DNA from: JBGNFV01 sp049645705
Lineage (GTDB): Bacteria > Bacteroidota > Bacteroidia > Cytophagales > Cyclobacteriaceae
DNA: 64,000 bases
Direction: 5' to 3'
Assembly: GCA_049645705.1 (NCBI GenBank)
Contig: JBARUK010000013.1
Span: forward strand, 1-64,000
Shown here: positions 58,251 through 64,000 of the stretch, piece by piece
Position numbering within the stretch: position 1 is the first letter of the stretch
How the letters are laid out: each line of letters begins with the position of its first letter
Translations under genes and position numbers: made by a program
The notes under the pieces: generated by a model
Databases searched by the model: none
The model's input: the letters and a program-made list of their open reading frames with translations, nothing else
Told to the model about the DNA's origin: nothing

Positions 58251-59098
58251 TGAGAAAAGGCATCATTTCTGCACCCTGGTGCATGGCATGTGTCCTTGTG
58301 CCTATTATCTTATTATTTAGCCAGACAGGGTTTACCCAGGAAACCAAAGTGGAATTCACAGAACGCCATTACCTGCAGACAGGTATCGGGCTTAGCGTTT
58401 TAAAAGCTAAAGACGCTAACCTGTCACCGCTGACCTTTAGTGGTAGTGGCCCTGCATTACAGTTGGGTTTCCTTAAGAGTAACCGCCTGTTTGAAAAAGC
58501 AAACATTTATTTTTCATATACACCACTGGGTCACCCTACAGCAGTAAGCACTACCGTAGAGTCATTTGCTTTTGACATGGGCTATACCCGGCTGTATCCT
58601 GTATTGATTTTATCTCCAGGCTTACAGGTAAAAGCTGGCGGTCGAGCTAGCCTCTGGGGAAACGGCAGACTAAATTCCCTGTATAGCAACAACCTGCTCA
58701 GCTATGAGCTGGCTTTATCCGCCGAAGCTGCAGCCCGTCTTTCATATGACCTTACTATAGGAGACAAAGATGTGCAACTGGCGTGGGACCTCTCCTTACC
58801 CCTTCTGTCATATATAATACGACCAGCCGAAGGCCTCCCCTATCCTATAGAGTATCTTGAAGATGGTGAATTTAACCTGGAAGATGACGGACTGCCCGGG
58901 GCTACACTTTTCAGTGGTAAAATAGGCAGTCTGCACAATCTGCGAGCCATATCCGCAGATATATCATTTACCTATTTTTTACAAAACAGCAATGCCCTTA
59001 CACTCGGATACTCCTGGAACTACTACGACGCCAGGGTATATAACCGGGCCCAGGTTGCCAGTCATACCCTCATATTATCATTGCTATTTAATTTGTAA
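58250..59098 (+). CDS. Secreted protein, probable outer-membrane beta-barrel
   Basis: A 282-residue protein with a signal peptide (hydrophobic WCMACVLVPIILLFSQTGF, cleavage probably before QETKVE). The mature part alternates polar and hydrophobic residues in many short strands and ends HTLILSLLFNL, as expected of a small beta-barrel. I recognise no exact family. It sits between the MacA-like adaptor and the peptidase with a 1-base overlap, so it could be the outer-membrane partner of the exporter (no TolC homologue is present) or a self-protection factor. Confidence 0.65.
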   Translation: MRKGIISAPWCMACVLVPIILLFSQTGFTQETKVEFTERHYLQTGIGLSVLKAKDANLSPLTFSGSGPALQLGFLKSNRLFEKANIYFSYTPLGHPTAVSTTVESFAFDMGYTRLYPVLILSPGLQVKAGGRASLWGNGRLNSLYSNNLLSYELALSAEAAARLSYDLTIGDKDVQLAWDLSLPLLSYIIRPAEGLPYPIEYLEDGEFNLEDDGLPGATLFSGKIGSLHNLRAISADISFTYFLQNSNALTLGYSWNYYDARVYNRAQVASHTLILSLLFNL

Positions 59099-59100
59099 TC

Positions 59101-60096
59101 ATGCGCTATTTATATATTATCATTACTTCCTTACTGCTAGTCTCCTGCGAAAACGCTCTTATGGAAGACGAAAGCACCCATAGCCCAGCCGTAAATTATG
59201 AATTTCTGTACAATGAAGTAAAAGCCTATTACCCATACCTGGAATACAAAAATATACCATGGGAAAATCTGGATGCCACATGGCGTACTCAACTAGGTGA
59301 AGAAATGAGTGATGAAGAGCTGTTTGACCTTTTTAGCCAAATGCTTCACGAGCTCAAAGATGGGCACGTGATGCTACAGTCCCATAATCAAACCTACCAC
59401 TATTTTATCCCGGGAGCATCAAATTTTGATCTTAACCTCGTCCGTCAGAACTACCTGCAAAACAGCGCCGGATATTATCAGCAAAATGGTGCCTTCTCTT
59501 ATGGCATACTACCATCCGGTATAGGGTATATATATTACCCTTCATTCGAAAGCCGCATTTCACGTATAGATTACATCCTGGATTATTTCCGGGCTAACGA
59601 AGTAAATGCCATTATACTGGATATACGTAACAATAGCGGTGGAAGTACAGCTAACGTAACCGGACTTGCTGCAAAGTTTACAGAAAAAAGGTTTCACGGG
59701 GGTTATACCATATTCAAAAGAGGAGAAAACTCACAGACAGAAAAACTCAATATATATGTGGAGTCCTCCCATATGGCCTGGACCAGCCCTGTAGTAATCT
59801 TAACGAACAAAGGTACCTATAGTGCCGCCAGCTACTTTACACAGATTATTAAAGAGCTGGGGCATGTCACCGTAATAGGCGATACAACAGGAGGCGGAGG
59901 CGGTATGCCTATCGAGCGGGTCATGCCTAATGGTTGGTTGCTTAAGCTTACACAGAGTGCCTTTCACGGTGTAGATGGATTTAACATCGAAAACGGGGTA
60001 CCTCCGCACATCTACCAATCCCTGACACCTGAAAGCCAGGCAGAGGGTAAGGACAACATAATTGAAAGGGCGATTTTAGAAATAGAGCAAATGTAG
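59101..60096 (+). CDS. S41-family peptidase lipoprotein
   Basis: A 331-residue protein with a lipoprotein signal (MRYLYIIITSLLLVSC, Cys16 lipidated). The S41/C-terminal processing peptidase fold shows in LHELKDGHVML, IILDIRNNSGGS and the catalytic serine region TNKGTYSAASYF, followed by GDTTGGGGGMP. No PDZ domain is obvious, as in short Bacteroidota S41 lipoproteins. It is the last gene of the operon, two bases after the barrel gene. In a biosynthetic cluster it might trim or degrade the peptide, or act in envelope maintenance. The role is inference. Confidence 0.85.
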   Translation: MRYLYIIITSLLLVSCENALMEDESTHSPAVNYEFLYNEVKAYYPYLEYKNIPWENLDATWRTQLGEEMSDEELFDLFSQMLHELKDGHVMLQSHNQTYHYFIPGASNFDLNLVRQNYLQNSAGYYQQNGAFSYGILPSGIGYIYYPSFESRISRIDYILDYFRANEVNAIILDIRNNSGGSTANVTGLAAKFTEKRFHGGYTIFKRGENSQTEKLNIYVESSHMAWTSPVVILTNKGTYSAASYFTQIIKELGHVTVIGDTTGGGGGMPIERVMPNGWLLKLTQSAFHGVDGFNIENGVPPHIYQSLTPESQAEGKDNIIERAILEIEQM

Positions 60097-60224
60097 CCAC
60101 TTTTTTTAACTATACACTGTAGACTTGCGGAGATCTATGTACCCGAGAAGGTGCATTGCCTTCTAAGCTCCTTAAATAATTAGACTGAGAATTCTATAAG
60201 TTAAATTTACCAACTTGTATCTCG

Positions 60225-60790
60225 AGCTATTAGACAGCTGAACAGAAGCTGCAGATCCTCTTGGAAGCGGAAAAGGTAGGCGGTACAGCCCCCATCCGTA
60301 AGTACGGTATCTACCAGTACTTTCTATCAATCGAAGGAGAAGTATGATACTGGTGGTATAGGTGCCTTAATCTGCAAGCACTAAAAAGCAGCTCCAGAGC
60401 TTAAGCCCTACAATAGAGAAAATCTGCAGTTGAAAGAGATGCTGGCAGTAAAGAGCCGGTCATGTGCATTTAAGAAGAGCGTGCAGTACTGCAATTTAAA
60501 TCCATAACTTGATGGAACAGAGTTTCATTCAGACCGAGTACGCACTCATCTAATCTACCAAGGGATTGTCAATTAATCAGCGGTGATCTGCGAGACCGAG
60601 TTTCGATTCTTATTTTAATGGAACTGGGTTTGCATCCAAGAAGCTCTTTGATTATTTTACCTTCCGGAAGAGGTGCCGATATGTGGAGATATTCCGGTAG
60701 TTACAATTCACGCAATGCTTTTATATCCGGTTACTGCCTTCCAACTCCGTCGTCTGTACGTTAAGCTAATGTGCACTGTAGTGGTAGATT
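60225..60790 (+). pseudogene. Decayed IS3-family transposase
   Basis: Scattered fragments follow IS3 gene order. orfA-like pieces are QKLQILLEAEKVGGTAPI, KYGI, KEKYDTGGIGAL and RENLQLKEMLAVK; an orfB-like FHSDR (second catalytic Asp region) lies near 60525, and FASKKLFDYFTF near 60640. Stops and shifts are everywhere. This is an older insertion, unrelated in detail to the intact-looking IS at 61496. Confidence 0.55.
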
Positions 60791-60882
60791 TTAGTCAATT
60801 AAATTTTGTTGAAAGGTGATTTGGATTTTTGAAGGATGAGGATTACAGTAAATTAATAGGATATCTTTGAAAGGTGGGTTTT

Positions 60883-60980
60883 TGGGCGTGCCTCGCTTAT
60901 CAGCGGGTCGGGCTTTCGCTACTCGCCCCAGGCCTCCTTCGTCGTCCATTGGCTCAAACATGCCGCTCTATCCCTCACGC
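60883..60980 (-). repeat. GC-rich structured intergenic repeat, copy 1
   Basis: Read on the minus strand it begins GCGTGAGGGATAGAGCGGC, contains AAAGCCCGACCCGC and ends GGCACGCCCA. This boundary pattern (GCGTkAGGGA … CGCCCA) is shared with 63131-63224. It is much richer in G+C than its surroundings. From experience, such sequences recur between genes in Bacteroidota; function unknown. Confidence 0.45.
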
Positions 60981-61495
60981 AAGGTGGAAGTTGAGAAATG
61001 TGTAATTTCAGATTCACTAAATTCAGGCCACTCGCCTTAAAACAGCCATACGAGCTGATAGTGGCTTAAGGTATTGGCAGAAGCTCAGAAATCAATCTAT
61101 TAGCCTGTCCTTTCCATAAAATTCGATAATCAGTGAATGGCTATTAGCGAGAAATAGAAATAACCACCTTCTTCTGGAGTGGGCATATCGAAAACAAGCG
61201 TATGAACTATCCTATCAAAGAGGAGGTAATTGTAGAGAAAGATGGTGTAGCACACGGGATTTGGAGCCATGTCTTAGGCAGTTAGATAGCCTCAAGCTTA
61301 TAAGATCTGCCAATGAAATACTTATCAACTTTCTAGTCTCAGCTGGGATTTGTCAATCCCGATCATGACTGAAAATCTTTAAAACAGATAAACAAGCTAA
61401 TAAGCCATTGAAGAGTTTAGCTACCAATGAGATCTATAAATCCCAAGTAACATATTACAATCATATCGATCAGATATTAGAGCTATAGAGGAGAG
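60981..61495. other. Degenerate region left of the insertion sequence
   Basis: Plus-strand fragments such as WLLARNRNNHLLLEWAYRK (~61139-61195) and TNEIYKSQVTYYNHIDQILEL-like codons (~61425-61487) suggest a dead gene, but no family is recognisable and stops are frequent. Confidence 0.3.
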
Positions 61496-61530
61496 TGGAG
61501 TTGCAACAAAAAAGTGGACATATAATTAAG
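61496..61530 (+). repeat. Left terminal inverted repeat of the IS3 element
   Basis: Matches the reverse complement of 62726-62760 at 24 of 35 positions counted by eye, with the outermost nine bases identical. Confidence 0.8.
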
Positions 61531-62356
61531 CGGCAATGGATAATTGATTCAGTTCGTGTTCTATCTGTTTAGGTGTTTTATAGCCTAGTGCCGAATGCAG
61601 TCTCTTTCTATTATACCACAGCTCTATGTATTGAAAGATGACTGCATTTATCTGGGTTTTTGATAACCTTGGCAAGCCGTATATTGCTTCAACCTTTAGT
61701 GATTTAAAAAAGCTCTCCATAACCGCGTTATCCCAGCAGTTAGCTCTTCTGCTCATGCTTTGCCTGATAACTTTCAACGACTTCAGGTAGCTTCTAAAGG
61801 CTGTACATGCGTATTGTATGCCACGGTCTGAATGAAAGATCATGTCTGCTTTGGGCCGTCTGTTGGTTACTGCCATTTTCATGGCCGGTATGACTGTTTT
61901 ACTCGTGTGCATAGAGTTAGATATAGCCCAGCCTATTATCTGTCTGTCAGCCAGGTCCATTACTGCAGTCAGGTACCTCCAACCTTCTTTTACCCTGATA
62001 TAGGTAATATCAGATACCCATGCTTTTCCAGTCTCTGTAATGTTAAATTTACGGTTCAGCAGGTTAGGCGATAGTCTGAAGTTATGCTTGCTGTCGGTAG
62101 TCACTCTGAACTTCTTTTTGTGTTTGCTTCTTATAGCCAGCTTCTTCATCAACCTGGCTACTCTGGGTTTAAAGACCTTTATGCCACGTTCCAGTAGGGC
62201 TCTGGTGATTCGTGGCGAGCCATAGGAACTGTCGCTCTCAGCATATACTTTTTTGATTTCTTTACTCAACCTGAGGTTTTGTTCTGATCGCTGGGAAGAA
62301 GGGCTGGTCAGCCACTTATAATAGCCACTTCTGCTCACTTTAAAGCACTTACACAT
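61526..62356 (-). CDS. IS3 transposase OrfB (DDE integrase)
   Basis: 276 residues from the first ATG, with a complete rve/DDE core: WVSDITY (Asp), FHSDRGIQYA (Asp) and WDNAVMESFFKSLKVE (Glu), then the typical LWYNRKRLHSALGYKTP end. The frame is open further upstream (LFQERWEIFQFIADH) into the end of orfA. The natural product is therefore an OrfAB fusion made by a -1 frameshift near the CATCTTTTCC stretch (~62426-62436), joined to OrfA. All catalytic residues are present, so it may be active. Confidence 0.9.
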   Translation of the reverse strand: MCKCFKVSRSGYYKWLTSPSSQRSEQNLRLSKEIKKVYAESDSSYGSPRITRALLERGIKVFKPRVARLMKKLAIRSKHKKKFRVTTDSKHNFRLSPNLLNRKFNITETGKAWVSDITYIRVKEGWRYLTAVMDLADRQIIGWAISNSMHTSKTVIPAMKMAVTNRRPKADMIFHSDRGIQYACTAFRSYLKSLKVIRQSMSRRANCWDNAVMESFFKSLKVEAIYGLPRLSKTQINAVIFQYIELWYNRKRLHSALGYKTPKQIEHELNQLSIAA

Positions 62357-62388
62357 CTTCTCAATGGGAAATAGGTGGCGGTGATCCG

Positions 62389-62703
62389 CTATGAATTGGA
62401 AGATCTCCCATCGCTCTTGGAAAAGATGCTTATGGCCTTTTTTAAGATGTCACGCTCCATCTTGGCATCCCGCAACTCTTTTTCTAGTCGCTTGATCTTC
62501 TCCTCTTCAGGATTCAGCTTAGTCTTTCCATGGCCTGGAAAACTCTTGTCAGGACTCTTTTCATGCTCACTGCGCCATCTATAGATCAGTTCCGGGCGAA
62601 GTCCCAGATCATTAGCCAGTTCTTTGATATTGTCCCGCTGATAGCTCATCTCTACCACTTCTTTCTTAAAAGCAGCATCGTAAATCTTGCGTTCGTAACT
62701 CAT
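62389..62703 (-). CDS. IS3 transposase OrfA (helix-turn-helix)
   Basis: 104 residues from the ATG at 62703 (MSYERKIYDAAFKKEVVEMS). The N-terminal helix-turn-helix (IKELANDLGLRPELIYRWRSE) binds the IS ends; the C-terminal coiled coil (EEEKIKRLEKELRDAKMERD) is the usual leucine-zipper-like dimerisation segment. A GTG seven codons earlier is possible. The frame ends in KSDGRSSNS and a stop, while the -1 frame carries on into OrfB. Confidence 0.9.
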   Translation of the reverse strand: MSYERKIYDAAFKKEVVEMSYQRDNIKELANDLGLRPELIYRWRSEHEKSPDKSFPGHGKTKLNPEEEKIKRLEKELRDAKMERDILKKAISIFSKSDGRSSNS

Positions 62704-62725
62704 ATGTCTAAGGTAATAAATCACC

Positions 62726-62760
62726 CTTAACTTACTGTCTACTCAAAGGTAGCAACTCCA
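62726..62760 (-). repeat. Right terminal inverted repeat of the IS3 element
   Basis: Read on the minus strand it begins TGGAGTTGCTACC and ends GTTAAG, pairing with 61496-61530. It marks the junction with the interrupted radC-like gene. Confidence 0.8.
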
Positions 62761-62902
62761 CATCATCCCAGGTGGCCCTTAATAATTGATAGGCATCCCT
62801 GGCTGACTTTATGGTCGGTCTGTCTTTAGCCTTTACCTTTTAGGTATATACGACCTGAATTTCTGAAACATGATTTACCGGAGGTAAAGAGATCTTATAC
62901 AT
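62761..62902 (-). pseudogene. RadC-like gene fragment cut off by the IS3 element
   Basis: From ATG at 62902 the minus strand reads MYKISLPPVNHVSEIQVVYT, then an in-frame TAA, then KVKAKDRPTIKSARDAYQLL followed by RATWDD, where the IS begins. The segment SARDAYQLLRATWDD aligns with SWQAYQLLLKHWD of the RadC-like protein at 10519, and the leader repeat precedes both. No continuation was found on the far side of the IS. Confidence 0.72.
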
Positions 62903-62924
62903 AATCAATACGTTTTAGGGTGAG

Positions 62925-63085
62925 AGTTTAATTATGTGTACCTCTTCCGGTGGCGGGCAATCAAGGCCAAAAGGAAACGGAATAAATGAAGGCATAGCGG
63001 GCCGGGCTGGTGTTTATGCCGTAATCTTATGGCCGCTACAGCCACCCGAAACCGGAACTTAGCGCATAATTAGTCTCTCACACGA
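62925..63085 (-). repeat. ~150-bp leader repeat preceding radC, right copy
   Basis: Inverted relative to 10341-10495, with matching words through the whole length. Here it leads into the truncated radC fragment at 62902. Confidence 0.7.
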
Positions 63086-63130
63086 CCTCTTTTAAAGGGC
63101 TAAAGGCATTGCCTAAAAAATGAATACTCC

Positions 63131-63224
63131 GCGTTAGGGACTGAGCCACTGTGGGAGCCCGTTGTGGGTAGAGCGATGGAAGGCGACTTCCGCTAGCCAG
63201 CGGACGGCCCGGAGGGAACGCCCA
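63131..63224 (+). repeat. GC-rich structured intergenic repeat, copy 2
   Basis: Begins GCGTTAGGGACTGAGC and ends GGAACGCCCA, sharing its end pattern with the copy at 60883-60980. It contains a CCGCTAGCCAGCGG hairpin near 63190-63203. Confidence 0.45.
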
Positions 63225-63269
63225 CCTGAACGAGAAAACCTGTATAATTATCCGCGCTTACTACCAGGC

Positions 63270-63915
63270 TTATTTCCACAAAACGATTATAGTACCAATA
63301 CATCTATACACGCCGATGACAGAAGAGGTACTCCTGCAGGAGGCCTCTGTCTTATTCTTCAAAATGAAATCTTTATAGGGCTTAGGGCTTTGATACATTA
63401 CCAAAAATGTTCGCTCTTCCTGTGGAAAGGTCTGGTTCTGCTTGTTGAAGATATCGCCTTTCAACTTTCTGGATACTATTCTGGAAAGTCGGGTGCCTCC
63501 GGCCATGATAAGCAAATAGCCGGTTATAGTTGTGCCACTGTATAGGTAGAACAGGCTACTTTCCTCCATTTGAATCTGGAGGACTAAGTGGCTCAGCGAT
63601 AACAGGAGTATACCGGGTACTAAGATTTGTATTGCCGAGGAGACAGTCAAAGCCTCAGATTTCTTTCCTCTGGCCCCTATCAGAGATACAATTAAGACGC
63701 CTAAGGCTACTGCCTTAACTGTACAAGATGTGTTGAAAAAGCCCTGTATTGGCTATGTTGACCAGCAGCCGGTCGGTGATCTCTGCCGTCAAACCCCAAG
63801 CCTCAAACTGCCCGTAGCCATAGTAGTAAATGTGAAGCCCAAGCAGACTGACAGATATCAGCCTGGTCCAGTCAATAATCTTCCGAAGCCCCTCGGTATT
63901 TTCCCCTGTATGCAT
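63270..63915 (-). pseudogene. TraG/YWFCY-type conjugation coupling protein, truncated and frameshifted
   Basis: From ATG at 63915 the minus strand reads MHTGENTEGLRKIIDWTRLI, with membrane helices and FEAWGLTAEITDRLL, the YWFCY-domain start of Bacteroidota TraG-like (mobilisation MobC/TraG) ATPases. The frame ends at 63715, but the next frame continues smoothly (VKAVALGVLIVSLIGARG … HLVLQIQMEESSLFYLY … LSRIVSRKLKGDIFNKQNQT). After PQEER the sequence no longer matches the family, and the Walker-bearing ATPase part is missing. It is thus a one-frameshift, 3'-deleted remnant of a >600-residue gene. Confidence 0.75.
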
Positions 63916-64000
63916 GGTGATAATGTTTGGTACAGGGGGAAGGTGGAGAAGGCTGGTGTTAGGTGTTCACAAGGTGGGGGGTAATTAATATAATAGGTTT
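63916..64000. other. Right edge, no feature seen
   Basis: This should be the upstream region of the traG remnant. Nothing specific is visible. Confidence 0.3.

Larger units (their letters stand above)
61496..62760 (-). mobile_element. IS3-family insertion sequence, 1265 bp
   Basis: It has imperfect terminal inverted repeats of 35 bp (61496-61530 and 62726-62760), both beginning TGGAGTTGC when read inward. Two overlapping genes on the minus strand, orfA and orfB, are in the IS3 arrangement. Length and organisation are typical. No target-site duplication is visible (AGAG on the left, CATC on the right), suggesting later rearrangement. Its right end cuts into a radC-like gene. Confidence 0.88.

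Noticed and set aside
14187..60096. Siderophore function because of hydroxy-Asp and Orn codes
   Set aside because: No TonB-dependent receptor, Orn hydroxylase or iron regulator is seen in the window, so metal binding is possible but not supported as the main role.
63162..63545. 127-codon plus-strand open frame
   Set aside because: It overlaps the GC-rich repeat and is antisense to the traG remnant, which has clear family motifs.

Overview
The window looks like a piece of a Bacteroidota chromosome, most likely a Cytophagales-type gliding bacterium. The evidence is AT-rich intergenic DNA, Bacteroidota-style mobilisation genes (MobC/MobB-like proteins, a YWFCY-type TraG fragment, RadC-like JAB proteins, a zinc-ribbon serine recombinase), short lipoprotein signal peptides, and weak or absent Shine-Dalgarno signals. 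No species can be named from the sequence alone.

Layout. (1) 1-3427, minus strand: the 5' part of a polyketide synthase gene (fatty acyl-AMP ligase - ACP - ketosynthase) that runs off the left edge. (2) 3428-13405: an accessory graveyard. It holds a frameshifted lipoprotein gene, a shattered retropepsin-like gene, mobilisation genes (mobC intact, the relaxase split by one in-frame TAG), an intact 49-residue membrane protein, an HTH regulator, a RadC-like gene with altered metal ligands, and a broken large serine recombinase. (3) 13406-14186: an AT-rich leader with palindromes. (4) 14187-60096: one uninterrupted plus-strand operon of 14 genes, nearly all overlapping or a few bases apart, encoding a hybrid PKS-NRPS lipopeptide pathway with its exporters. 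(5) 60097-64000: a second graveyard, with a decayed IS3 element, a 1,265 bp IS3-family insertion with terminal repeats, a radC fragment cut by that insertion, and a truncated traG.

The assembly line. FAAL-ACP-KS-(dead AT)-KR-ACP (14187) passes to KS-AT-ACP-aminotransferase-C-A-T-C-A-T-C (20261). A free-standing TauD-type oxygenase follows (32986), then (C-like)-A-T-C-A-T-C (34044), an Asp/Glu-racemase-family protein (41660), A-T-C-A-T-C (42469) and (half C)-A-T-E (48918). Two rounds of extension, one ketoreduced and one transaminated, predict a 3-amino-5-hydroxy fatty acyl starter. It would be joined to seven amino acids. Specificity codes read by eye suggest Ala, Val, Asp (beta-hydroxylated by the TauD protein), Orn, unknown, a residue with a Cys-like code, and D-Asn. 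This is the logic of the Bacillus iturin/mycosubtilin lipoheptapeptides with different chemistry, in a different phylum. A SyrD/PvdE-type exporter, a type II thioesterase, a MacAB-like ABC exporter with adaptor, a probable outer-membrane barrel and an S41-peptidase lipoprotein close the operon.

The most unusual points are: (a) all three NRPS subunit junctions cut between C and A; (b) a degenerate condensation-like domain sits directly after the TauD gene and before an Asp-specific A domain, as expected of a hydroxylase-recruiting interface domain; (c) the line ends in an epimerisation domain with no fused thioesterase; (d) the first AT has Gly where the catalytic Ser belongs; (e) remnants of related mobile-element modules (the same ~150 bp leader plus radC) lie in inverted orientation on the two sides of the operon.
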